A stretch of DNA of 64,000 bases, taken from NCBI RefSeq assembly GCF_000516985.1, contig NW_006917092.1, positions 1,070,619-1,134,618 of the forward strand, given 5' to 3'. Below the pieces are notes generated by a model. The model searched no databases and was not told the origin of the DNA. It worked only from the letters and a program-made list of their open reading frames with translations. Made by a program: the position numbers and the translations under genes. The DNA is from Pestalotiopsis fici W106-1 (Eukaryota; Ascomycota; Sordariomycetes; Amphisphaeriales; Sporocadaceae). Every line of letters starts with the position of its first letter. Position 1 is the first letter of the stretch. Of this stretch, positions 33,441-44,717 are shown one piece after another.

Positions 33441-34066
33441 AACTCTAGAATGACGCGCCGCTGTGCTGGACTGAATTGGTTGCATGGCGCTATCATAGAG
33501 TGGGTTGGGGAAAGAGGAGGTCCTTGTATTTGACTGATATTATAGAGTCTGTGATATAAAGTGGCGGGTACTAGACGTTCTCCAGCTGCTTATTATCTTA
33601 TTGTGCGGGGTCGGTGCTTCAATATTGAATAAATAACGTAGTCCATAAGCGAGCTGGACGCCTAATCGAGCTGGATACGCGAATTAGCAAAATATGGAAT
33701 ATCATATAATTTCGCAATTATAACGCTGTAAATTAATTGAAATTAATAGAATATTATTATTTAAACAATGTTATTTTAATTACATAAAATCGCGTGTTGC
33801 TCCCGGGTTTTCCGTAATTATTATGACGTCGTTATCGTAATGAACCGCGATTTAATTTAATATTATGTCAGGGCATACGCTACCATTGTACGAAGAGACG
33901 AAGAGGTAAAGAGCATGCTCGCAATTGTTGGGAAACGGTCACGAACTAGGACCTATATGCCCACGGGACGTGACCGGTGCCACATAGTATCTGTAATAAC
34001 ACTGTGTAAGGATGCTATAGCAATAAATAACTGGCAAAACTGTTTAAAAAAAAAAAGGAAAGCAAA
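33441..34066. other. Intergenic region with an AT-rich patch and a dispersed repeat
   Basis: Bases of about 33640-33880 are strongly AT-rich and look like a small RIP-altered patch. A 66-bp sequence at 33905-33970 recurs at 49156-49221. Confidence 0.5.
33905..33970. repeat. 66-bp dispersed repeat, copy 1
   Basis: This copy begins GGTAAAGAGCATGCTCG and ends TATGCCCACGGGACG. The same 66 bases recur at 49156-49221 with about nine differences, nearly all transitions. Both copies lie in AT-rich surroundings. The parent element is not identified. Confidence 0.75.
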
Positions 34067-34185
34067 ACATACAACACCGGGGATTCCCCAGCCGTCACCG
34101 ATCTGAGTACTAATCCGGCGCTTCTCAGTTTATCTAGGGCAGAGCGGACGGGATGCCGAGTTTTCTAAGAGCTATGGTCGTATGT
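34067..34185 (-). rRNA. 5S ribosomal RNA gene, copy 1
   Basis: This is 119 nt on the minus strand. It starts ACATACGACCATAG and ends GGTGTTGTATGT, with the terminal helix and the internal control region (CTCGGCATCCCGTCCGCTCT; GGATTAGTACTCAGATCGG) of Pezizomycotina 5S rRNA. T-rich sequence follows for termination. Dispersed single 5S genes are normal in this group. The copy differs from the one at 42631-42749 mainly in helix II, with pairing maintained. Confidence 0.9.
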
Positions 34186-34224
34186 GATTGAACCATCTTT
34201 TGGAAGAGATAATAGCTTGATTTC

Positions 34225-34640
34225 ATGCAGCCAGGTGGTTGCGGAAATGACTATGACGCGCTGCTTCGTAGTCTTGAGACAACCGGTCTAGACCCGACAG
34301 ATATGGAAGCATGGAGAGACGCAATCAAGCGCCTACAGCGGACATCCGAATTGAGGCGACAGATACACGGGCACATAGTGCATCTCTCCCTGGCTTGGCC
34401 GGCATTGATCTCAAATTCCTTCATTGACCTCATAGAGCAATGCTAACCTGCGGCACTTCTTCTCCTTGCACGTTACGCCACCGTGCTCCGTTCTTGTAGC
34501 GAGTTCTGGATTTTCACAAGCAGCGGAGCTTTACTTGAGCGATTAATCTCTAGAAATCTCGGCTCGTACTTGCAAGATTGGTTGGAGCAAGGTCTCTCGG
34601 CGATTGAATCTGTCTGGTCAGGAAGAGGTAACAAGCTAAT
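34225..34640 (+). pseudogene. C-terminal remnant of a fungal Zn-cluster transcription factor
   Basis: The frame from 34225 encodes LSLAWPALISNSFIDLIEQ, and after an in-frame TAA at about 34444 continues PAALLLLARYATVL...EFWIFTSSGALL...LGSYLQDWLEQ. This is the conserved tail of Upc2-like Zn2Cys6 regulators, whose usual text is F-LLE-R-P-ALIILAHWAVLL. A second, better preserved copy at 34754-34987 on the other strand has Q at the position of the stop, so the stop is probably CAA to TAA. No DNA-binding domain is nearby. Confidence 0.6.
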
Positions 34641-34753
34641 ATGATAACCGTGGTGTAGAAGCATGAATGGAATACTGTCCACCCCATATAAGTTAGCCTG
34701 GAGAAATAATTAATAGCATCAATCTCGTGCAAGAACGTTCGAGGGAGTTTTAG

Positions 34754-34987
34754 CTAATCGTTCCAATAAGAACCAAGGTAGGCTGGGAGAGGCTTTGTCA
34801 TATCACCACCGTCGACGAAAACCCAGAAATTTCGATCATAATTTAGCAGAACAGCCCAATGAGCGAGGATGATCAGAGGTATCGGTTGCCGTTGTTCTAA
34901 AAGGTCAATGAATTCAGCCGAGATTCGAATCCCCCGAAGAATAGCATTTCTAGGCTGCACCCGCTTCCCGGTCCAGCACCTGCGCAC
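34754..34987 (-). pseudogene. Second C-terminal transcription-factor remnant, opposite strand
   Basis: Minus-strand text FIDLLEQRQPIPLIILAHWA and FWVFVDGGD...LGSYW aligns with the plus-strand remnant at 34225-34640 and with the tail of Upc2-type fungal regulators. Only about 70 residues survive. The Zn2Cys6 domain and the body of the protein are absent, and the frame ends shortly after LGSYWND. The two fragments point towards each other and are only about 110 bp apart. Confidence 0.55.
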
Positions 34988-35236
34988 TCGCCGTCGCCAC
35001 GAGCCTGAAATGCTCTGCGAGTTCAGAGCACACGCTGTACAGATTACTCTATAAGAGCGTCTTGTTTAGGAGAAGGCAATTTGGTAAATAAAAGTCGTCA
35101 ATTGCGGCTGTTCTATTAAATTCAACAGGAGAAAAGAATTGTATCAAAAATAAAACTGACTTGATAAAGGAGAGTATCACTTGTGGCCTTTTACTTTGCT
35201 AACCTAGACTTGATTCCAGATCCGCACCGCCCTCAC

Positions 35237-38200
35237 TCAAGTTGTGTTCGGCGCTCCTTGTGGCCACTGACCCGCCGAGAATCCCTCCCTGGATCCCGTC
35301 CCCGATGGCATCTGATACCCTCCGACCGGCTGCGCGGGGCCATGCACCCCCTGAGGCTGTTGAGTCTGAGGCTGTTGAGTCATCCAGGGCTGTTGCTGGT
35401 TGTTCTCAGACTGCTGGGATCGCGGCGGGTGTTGCATACCAGCATTTTGAATGCCTCCGGCGTTCGGCGGCCCGCTGTTGCCCATCATCGCTGGGTTGAA
35501 TGCCACGTGCCCCGAATACTGCTGCTGGTGACCTTGAGGATTGTATGAATTGGCTACGCCTGCGGGCTGGGCATAGTAGTTGGGCTGCATTCCAACGGGC
35601 GGTTGTTGATACCCAGGTGCTGTTTGATAAGCTGGTGGAAACGAGCCCTGAGCTGTAGCTGGCGCCGGCGACGGAGCGTTGGCCGTTGCCCCAAACGCCT
35701 CCTTACTCGCCACAACGCTTATTTCATCTATCAGAGCACGAATCCTATGCTCTTTTGCCCGGCGGTCCGCGTTGTTGCCGTACAATTCGTTGATATATTT
35801 GGTGAACTCCATGTAGGCCCTTTGAACTTCCTCGAAATGCTTGACTTTGAGCTCGACGACTGCGTCCGGACGGTTTGGTTTCAGAATTTGGTCGTACGAG
35901 CTGCCCTGTGCCTCATACTCGGCAAGCGCGAGGGCAGTCTGGCATGCGTTACGGATCTGTCGGCCATTCCACTTCGCTTGTACTGAATGCTGCGTCGCGA
36001 AGCCACCTATTTCAAAGTGATCCATAAGAATCTCCCGCTTCGCCCTTTTGAAGCGGTCCTTGATCATGTTCAAATTGATCTGGAATACATCAAGTATCTT
36101 CTTCTGGTCCAGCTCGGGATAATAGAGGCTGACGTGAATGCGGGATGTGAAAGCTTCGTCGAAATCACCAACTCGGTTTGTCGTGAGAAAGAGAACTCCA
36201 CTGTAGTACTCCATGACACGCAGAAAAACTGTGATGTTTGGTCAGAAGTCATCGGCATATGTCATGATTTCCAGTGGCTCACCTGCTACTAGGCCATTTC
36301 GTACAAAGTCCTCTTTTGTCCGCTGTGCCAGGAAAACATCTGCTTCGTCCAGAAGAAGAATACATCCCCACTTGTTAGCTAGAGTGAAGTTCGTTTCGAG
36401 CGCGGCCTCGACCTCTTTCGCAGTGGTACCAAGGTCACCTACTTCATCAGTTCAGAACCTTTGGTGTAGGACGGCTGACTGACCGCAAGTAATCTGGAAT
36501 AACGGCCTTTTGAAAACCTCGGCAACACCCTCTATTCGCATGATGGACAATCAGCAAGGACAACAGCAATCATGCGACAAAGGGAAATATTCCACGAACC
36601 AGCCGTAGAAGTCTTGCCGACTCCAGGAGCGCCGTGAAGAAGGATGATGAGTCCCTTGCCTAGGATATATTTAGCGAATGCCAAAGTTGACGAACTTGCA
36701 CCTGAATACCTTTGCCTTTGACGATGTCGACTTGTTTCGTGGCTCCTACCGCAGACTCCTTGTCCCGGAAATGTTGGGCAGTTAGAGACAAGATCATCTT
36801 TTTGTACCCCTTCTCAAGTACAAGTTGGTCAAAAGCTGTTTTTCGACTCGTGTCGTCTGCAACATGATCGACACGGGGAGGCTCGATATCGGAAAGCCCG
36901 ATATCTTCGGGATCAGGTGTATACAAATCAGTTATGTAGGTGAGATCGAGTTGAGCTGGATTGAAGTACGTCAGTCAAAGTAATACTGAACTGCAAAACA
37001 AATTGACATACCCCATTTGCGACTTCGGAGTACGAACGCAAATACACGATAAGACATGATGAGTAGATCTTCGTCGGGAATCTGACAACCAGTCTTCGAG
37101 CCGGGGCCGGTTTGAATCTCACCCAGTGATCTAGGAATGATGGCCACTGAAGGTTCTGTGTCGATGCCTGGGCTGTGGGGGAATAGGTGATTGATGTACT
37201 CTGTTTTCTGGCTTTCGTCGACGTACTGATCATCATGCACGTTTTGGCCCATGCAGCATGCCGCGTTGCAGGGTCTTTTGTCGTCGTCCTCATCATCTTG
37301 ACTACCCATCAACAGTTCCAGCTCTGGTTTCCAGTCTTTTCGATCTTCTGTTGAAAACGCGGTTTCAAAGTCCACAACGACCTGGCTCTCAACTTCATCA
37401 CGCACATCGATCGTCGGACCGGCACTATGAAGAGAGATGGTCAGCTATCGACTCATAACAGAAAGTTTTACACTGGCTAGCATCGAACGCACAAACAAAA
37501 GACAAGAAGGAATAAGGGAGTACATACTAATACATTTGCCTCACATTGGCAACTTCTAAGAATTTCTTGCCTCGGAGAACGAGCTTCGTCTTCAGCCTCT
37601 GATCCTCGGGCAAACTAGACACAGCTCGCCATTCAGAATCGCTGAAGTCAGATCGTCTGTGGGGGTGGAAACGAAGTGGATATACCGCGAATGAGGTCAC
37701 TTCTCTTTCTCCGATGAACCTTGGAAAACTGAAGTCGATGCTGACTGGGCCCAGCGAGGTGCCATTGAAGTCAACAAACACGCATTTTATGCTGAATGGT
37801 GGCTGATTTTTCTTCTCGTCTTTTTCCTTGTCTCCCGACCAGTACATTTCCCAGGCTGAGACAACCCGGTGGCGGGCACTCGACACCTTCACGACACGAT
37901 AGACTTGCTTACCATCGTTTCCGATAACTTCCATGCCCGGTCGGAAAAGGTACCACAAGTCTGAGAAATCTACGTTTTTGCAGCTCGAGCTTTCGAGATG
38001 ACGGCGTCTGGGCACAATTTCCGAGTCGATGAATTGCAGTAATATTCGCAAATGGTCCATGGCCCCCTCAGATTGGGTTTCTTCTACTTCCCCCTCATTA
38101 TCATCGCCCCTCTCCTTCTGGTCGATGTTCTTGATCCCGTTGTGGTCCACGTCGGAATTCTTCGTTGCAGGCTCCATTGTGGGATCTTCTGTCTGTGGAG

Positions 38201-39582
38201 ATACTGAATCGGCCACAGCGCTTTGAGGTCTTGTAGCACCTGTCTCTAATTCCGACGGAGCTTTTAGTTCAGCATCAGCAGTTCTGCTTGTCTGAGTTGT
38301 GTGCGTGTCATTCTTAGCACCGCCAAACTTCCTTTCCAGGGCCAAAAGCCAATCGCGCAAAGCTTCTTCGCGATATACAAGTGCTTTGAAAGGGCGAAGA
38401 AGAACGAAGTCTAAGTCCTCGCCCACAAGCACAGGATGCCCAAGAACCTTGGAAAGAATTGACTGCAGCAATGGGGAGTAAATCCTGATCCTTTCAGGTA
38501 CTGGGCGATTTCCAGAGTTTGTCAGATCCTGAAATAGCTGGTTTCTAGTCTCCGGGACTTTGCGGATACTCTCTGAAGAGAAGCCGTACCACGAGTCCTG
38601 AGTGTTGGCGATGGCAGGCTCACCTACCAGGACATCAATGCAACATACACCATCTTGTGTCACCGAAGGTTTCGTGCGAAAAGCGAGCCAATCCAATCGT
38701 TTCAATTGGCTTTCGGGGCTCGTCTCCGATGCCAAAGATCCGTGGCTTGCTGTTTCGGTAGCTCCGACACCACTGCCAGTGCCCGTCCTTTTCGATGGAC
38801 TCATGCTCTTCTGCCCGGAGCCTGACCCAGCAGCTTTTGCAATGGCTTCGGCGCGTCTACGCTCTGCTGCAGTGTCGGCTTCCTTCTCGCGGATTCGCTT
38901 TTGAGTTTCTTCAGCATGGTAGATCCGATCCAAGTCCCACTCGAAATTACGGCGCAAACGCTCGCGCCGCGCACCAAAATCGATGGTCTGATCGAATATA
39001 TCCGGGGTTTCATGTGCGAAGATATCTGGATTCATATCGCATTGGTGTGAGGGGTCAAAAGGATCTGGCCGTTGGTACTTATTTTTGGTGGCCATCCCCC
39101 TTTCGGTGGGTTAGCAACATATGATAAAAACAGGGAAGTGTACAAAGATATTACCAGTGATCGGTATCCTTTTTGCCATCAGCTCCGTATGAGGAGTAGA
39201 AACTATGATACCTCCAATCGCCAGGCCCCCCGTCAGCTTCAAACTCTTTTCGATGGCCGTAGAGGCATTGTGCTCTGCGGCGGTAGTCTCGGAGTTCTGC
39301 CTTCCGATTGGCTTGAAGCTGGACCGGACCGACATCTGAAGCGCGCCTTGGTTGCGAAAAATCTTCTTTTCCAGCAACGCGAGAATCTAGAGCCAGCTGC
39401 TCCAAGAGTGATAGCTTCTCCTTCAGCGCTTCGATTTCGTTCAACAGGAACGTCGGTGCGATTGCCCCAGGCTTTTCTTCCGTACTGGGGGAACGCGGGG
39501 TATCGAGGGGTTCTGTAGGTAGGGCATCCTCTTTTACTGGGCCCATATCGGATCCAGATGCCCTTGGATTGGTGTCCTCCAT
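35237..39582 (-). CDS. Large AAA+ ATPase with DUF7025-type middle region and Q/P-rich tail
   Basis: Eight exons join in frame to 1304 aa: 39582-39155, 39099-37528, 37424-37012, 36955-36710, 36659-36600, 36531-36484, 36438-36283 and 36228-35237. Residues of about 1-330 are charged and partly coiled. The middle (about 390-620) matches the region found before the ATPase in many fungal proteins of this type (DLWYLFRPGMEVIG; CVFVDFNGTSLGPV; GKKFLEVANVRQMY). The ATPase has Walker A HGAPGVGKTST (split by an intron just after it), Walker B CILLLDEADVF, and sensor-1 LFLTTNR, and continues through FDEAFTSRIHVSLYYPELD to the lid helices. The last about 125 residues are rich in Gln, Pro, Gly and Asn. The family is CDC48/BCS1-like in fold, but its substrate is unknown. 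Confidence 0.85.
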
Positions 39583-39982
39583 ACCGATGCTATCAGGTAC
39601 AGCTTTTGCGCGAGACAGAGCTTCGATTACCAAGGATGAAGACAATCGTGAGATTCGTCACTTCGATTTTGAAGGAGAATCCCAATATTCGAGAAGTGGG
39701 CCACGCTTTTCGTTGACTTTTGCATCATGGAGAGGGGTCAGAGCCTCGCGTTCTGGGATTGGAAGATGCACCCATGTTGCATCGGGGCTGAGCAAAGAGG
39801 CACGACTGCCAATGATTTCAAGAGTTGTGGCATTTATTGATGCAGTACGACGTCGGTTGTCTGCATTAGGAAGAGATGATCGCCCGTCGTCTCGAAAGAC
39901 TCAAATCTGAGCTTCTCCGAGCCTCGCGTTCGAGTTCCTCTTTGAAGTTTCAACCGAACCCCGCCAGACAGGCTGTATCGCA

Positions 39983-42224
39983 ATGACAACGAAAGAAATC
40001 GACTTTACGCCATGCGGCATCAGCCGCAAGACGACGACAGACTTTATCGATCATCGTATGCCGGCGCAGCATCCGGCTTTTGACCAGCCGCCGCTCAGTT
40101 TCGACCCGGCTTCCGGAAAGTATATCCCGAACAACCAAGCTCTAGTACTAGCATCCAATAATTTGTCGCTTGATTCTGGCTTACAGGTGGCAATTCCCAT
40201 TCCCACTATCTCGACCATGTCCGTTGCTCTTCCACAAGGTGAGCCGGGGTTTCTAGGCCGCCAGGGTGAGCAGCTCGTTCCCAGAGAAGCAATCACGAAT
40301 ATACATTCTATGAAATTCTGGAGCACGATTTTGCCTGACGCCCTTAGCCTGCTCTGTGGAAGTAGCGATGAACCGAAAGGATTGTCTGATGCGGGCTTCA
40401 GCATCCGGGGGAAACAAGGGTGGCAGGATATTCATGACACTCTCGAAGCGGCCAAGAATAAATATCAGGATGTGAAAGGACCTCTGGGACAAATGTCGAG
40501 GATACGACGCAAGCTTGCTGACAAGTCCGCCCCTGTATCCGACTTGATCAAAGTTGTTGACACTCTAGTTCCGGATAGCACCTACGCCACGCCAATCGTA
40601 GGCACAGTGAAGGTCATCGTCAATGTACGTTTGCTTCCGCCCTTGATTCTTTTCGGTTTAGAAACCCCCTTGGCTGCTAATTTCTTTGTTCACAGGCTAC
40701 AAACAAATCGGCTCAAGTTAGGGGGGAGGCTCTTCATTCTTTCGATGACATTTTGGACGTTTTCTCGCCAGTTGAACTTTTCCTGAGTCTTTTCCCAGGC
40801 GATCAAAACATAATAGAGGCGTCTACAGATCTAACCATCATAATCCTCAAAGCAGTCGAGCAAGCGATTGTGTTTTTCCTCAGTAATTCTGGTGAGCCTG
40901 ACTCGGAATCAGTTCAGAAGATCTAGTACTTATAATTACGTGGCAAAACATAGTCAAGAGAGGCCTTAAGGCGCTCTTCGGCGGTGATGATTACGGGAAG
41001 GATCTTCGGGACAGCGTCAACACGATCGAGAGCAAAAGCAATAGTCTCATGGATGAGGCTTCCAAGTCATACATGTTCCAGCAGGATATGCGTAAGAAAG
41101 CATGGTCTCTATCAATTACTTTTCTAACTTTCATTTCAGGATGGAAACAGACACAGTCTTTTCACAATTACGCGGTGGAAAAGCTAGGGTTTATGGCCTC
41201 CGGACTGAGTTCAATGAACGACTTGTTTACAATCCACATCGAGAGAAAAGATCGTAAGCATCTAGCTTATTCTTCCATCTTTGGAAAGTATTCTGACACA
41301 AAAACGTGGTTAAAAGGCGAGCTCGAGGCTTCTAGGCAAGCCCTCGAGGCTTCTCGGCACGAGACCTTGTATTACAAAGAAATTGCATTGCGCACACCAT
41401 CGCCACTTCCGGGAACTCCGTGGCCTGTACCACTCCAGGCCCAGCTTCCTGATCAGAATACCTTGCGCCACATGATTAGCTCCATGGACGTCGACCTTCG
41501 GGACATCTCACTCGTCAACGACAGAAAAGAAGAAATGTCTCACAAACAAAGAGCACGAGCAGAGCAGATTGTATCCTCAACGCTGTTTGAGCAATGGGCC
41601 GTGTCCACAGCTTCAGCAAAGTTACTTGTCGAGTGGGACAACCCTCGAGCCGATTCTATTGCTGGGATATCGCCCCTGACTGTGTTCTGCACAACCATGG
41701 CGCAGGCCTTACGAGCCAGGCCCCGATTCATCTCGGCACTTTGGTTCTGCGGACGTCACTTTGACCGGAGCGACGCGGGCGGCTGCATCGGTGAGCGCGC
41801 CATGCTGGCGAGTCTCATTGATCAAATTCTGCGGCAACACGTATTTCATCCGTGGGATCCACAGACTGAGATCAATCTTGATCTCCTGCAAGGTTCCCAC
41901 CAGTCCATCGATGAGCTACTAAAACTACTCATCTGGCTTGTTCGGCGCATTCCCCAGACCCTGACTGTGTTCTTCATAATTGACGGCGTGTATTTGTTCG
42001 AGCGCGACGAGTTCTGGTCGGACGCTCGACGAGTATTTCTCGGTATCCTGCGCCTAGTCAAAGATGTCCCTGCCACAGTCAAAGTGCTTTTCACGAGTGC
42101 TCCCGGCACAACCATTGTACGTGGCGGGTTTGAGCAAGAGGGGCTGATCTTGAGTGTGGATGAACTGCCAAACATGGCCTGGGCGCCCAGCGACGAGCGG
42201 ATGATCAGGGAGATGGGCATTTGA
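39983..42224 (+). CDS. STAND-like protein without a recognisable P-loop
   Basis: My model has five exons and 665 aa: 39983-40624, 40696-40891, 40954-41091, 41140-41253 and 41317-42224. The introns at 41092-41139 (48 bp) and 41254-41316 (63 bp) are in frame without stops, with GTAAG donors and CTAAC/CTGAC branches, so an ORF reads through them. The N-terminal half (GFSIRGKQGWQDIHDTLE; YATPIVGTVKVI; VELFLSLFPGDQNIIEAS) resembles the helical domain that precedes NACHT or ankyrin regions in many fungal STAND proteins. The C-terminal part (LLVEWDNPRADS; LLIWLVRRIPQTLTVFFIIDG; VKVLFTSAPG) follows the strand order of a degenerate NTPase but lacks GxxxxGKT. The role is unknown; recognition-type function is inferred. 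Confidence 0.65.
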
Positions 42225-42630
42225 TGCAGGAGGCAATCACATGAGGAATACATAATAAGAGACCTGGTTATGGTTACGAGACACGATGCTATTCAACTGA
42301 TATGATGTGCAACAGTGTGGCAACCTTCGGATGACACAACGGGAAGGGTTGATTAAGTCTGTTTGTTCACACATTATTTTCGTAGATGTAGACTATCTTT
42401 AATTTCACTCTTTATTTCAGATACTGGTCGTATCAGGTCATGTCAGTATTGTTTATCACTGTCAAGAAGTGAAGCTCCACTCTGGTAGCTCGGCTACTAC
42501 CTTGGATACAAATGGGCTACGTACCATGTCGCAGATTTAATGTTATATGTCTTTCGGCTCTTAACTTTGCGTGTACCAGTTACAGTTTTGGATTCGCAAA
42601 AATAAAAACATAAGTAACTAAAATGCAAAA
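42225..42630. other. Intergenic region, no gene seen
   Basis: About 0.4 kb between the STAND-like gene and the 5S gene. No other feature is supported. Confidence 0.5.
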
Positions 42631-42749
42631 ACATACAACACCAGGGATTCCCCAGCCGTCACCGATCTGAGTACTAATCCGGCGGTCACCAGTTTATCTA
42701 GGGCAGAGCGGACGGGATGCCGAGTTCTCTAGTACCTATGGTCGTATGT
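42631..42749 (-). rRNA. 5S ribosomal RNA gene, copy 2
   Basis: This is 119 nt on the minus strand, starting ACATACGACCATAGG and ending GGTGTTGTATGT, followed by TTTTTG for termination. It shares the control regions of copy 1 and is of equal length. Differences cluster in the two strands of helix II (GGTACTAG with CTGGTGACC here; GCTCTTAG with CTGAGAAGC in copy 1), and both pairs form a helix. Confidence 0.92.
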
Positions 42750-44717
42750 GACGGAATTTTGTTTTATGAGAACATCTAACTTGATTTTCTTCAGCTCGAG
42801 CATCGCTAATCCACGGCTCCCGTCTCTGCTATTCGCTTCCGGGTAATCCAATCACTTGGGATCATCATAATTGCTCCGGTGTAAGATTCTGCAGTGTTCC
42901 TGTGTAATGATGGACCTGGATAATGCTGTAGTAGACGGCCAGTGACTGACAAATTTTATGGGACTAGTCAAGAATGCCAACCAATCCAAGATGACGGATG
43001 TGCTTTGGCAAAATCCTAGTCATACGGTGAGCAGGAAGACGTTGCTAGTTCTCATTACCATTCACGGCATCGCCATAGATGAGACTTCCTTGATTTCGCA
43101 ACTCGCCATCCCCACACCTAACTTCGGTTGCATTCTGCTTGGTGTCAAAATGTAGGAATAAGTGGAGCGCTTCTCCACATCATGTATATATCTTTGACCA
43201 TCCAACCTCTGTTGGATGTGAACAACTCAACTAATACAACAACTATTACCCATACCTATCATATCTTTTCACACTTGGGGCCAATAGCAAGGATTTTATT
43301 GCCTTTGTGCAAAATCACATGTCCCAATACAGAAGGGGCCGGTGGAAGTAGACAACTGGAACCGGCTGCACGACGGCGGAATATAAAGCTATCTAGAATC
43401 TATAAGTGGGTCGCCAATTAATCGTTGCACTCTAATAAATTACGTGCAGTGATCACGGTTCACTCTTGATCTGTTGTCGACGAATATTACAATGCTTCAT
43501 CAACCCAGGTTTGATTCGGTTTCCGTTTTGAACTTTGGTTCCATACTTTTTGGGCGGTGACTATTAGCATATGGCACGACAGCTTGCCGACCGATAGGAA
43601 GAGTGCGTCAAAAAATCTACCTGCCATTCACCGCTGCAGTGATACACCCTGCACCTTTACAGCGACCTTTTGCGACGCATCACTTGTAAGAACCATTCGC
43701 GCCGGGGAAAGATAAGTTGGGCCTCGTATACGATCCTTCCGCAGCTAAGCGGATACTTGATAGTCAATGCTACTCACATTGGTGTTGATGGGGGACAGAA
43801 TCAAGTCCATTGATGAAGTCTACCGAAAGATGGTGAGATGGTAAAGGAAGGCAATGCTAGCTAATCCAAGCTCAAGCTGCACCGGCTATCTACGAGTAAG
43901 GCAGGGGCCTAAGGCTGCCACCCCACACGAGGTGTTGTACATTAAAATCACAACCGTTCAAGTTTAACCATCTTTAAAATCGCCGGCAGGCAAATGCCAA
44001 GCTTGGTGACTTAGAGGCTCTAGGCAGACTTTTGAAGAGTCTAAATTAACTTCACATTAATAGGATCGCGCAGCATTCAACCGAATCAAACAGTTAGGAG
44101 CTAATAACATTTTGAGCAAGCTACTTATCAAAGATCTTAAATTAGATGGTCATTTTCAAGGGAGCGAGCTAGTCTTTCTTACACTTTAAGGCTCGGGTTT
44201 TAAGGTCCAAGCCTTGATTTGGAGAAGTTTATTCCCATAAAACTTTGCAAGGCAGTGGCTTTTCGTCTGTTACTTAGTCATCGTGGATGGCGTGGCCGGT
44301 TGGCATCCCCGCGCTTAAATGTGGGCACCCTACCTGAGAATGAATTGGGGCATTCCAGAGATCTTCGGGTTTTAAAGGCTTTGTCTTCCATTAAATCAAG
44401 GTGCTAATCCACGGAAGGAAGTCTGGTTATTCCAATTGATATGTGTCAGGCACCCTTCTAGAAACAATAACTACTGCCAAAAGGCCCTATAACCATTGTG
44501 TAGTCAACAATCATTATATGGGCGAACAATCATTGTTTCCCCACGCCCTTTTCCGCTCAGGTAACGATAATACTCTTTACGATCGATACATGATCAGTCT
44601 CTTGAATAGGACCGAATCTGATTATATTGACTCAGACTCAAGTTTCGAGGTACACTTCTGCGACAAGACCCTTGAATGGCGCCCGTGGAATACACTTTTG
44701 AACAAACACTCAACATC
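42750..44717. other. About 2 kb without a supportable gene
   Basis: The region has scattered short frames with stop codons. A stretch near 43990-44040 (GDLEALGRLLKSL) is suggestive of an ankyrin repeat but does not continue. It is probably old, decayed sequence. Confidence 0.4.

Noticed and set aside
43990..44160. Possible ankyrin-repeat remnant (GDLEALGRLLKSL)
   Set aside because: One partial repeat interrupted by stops is too little to separate from chance.
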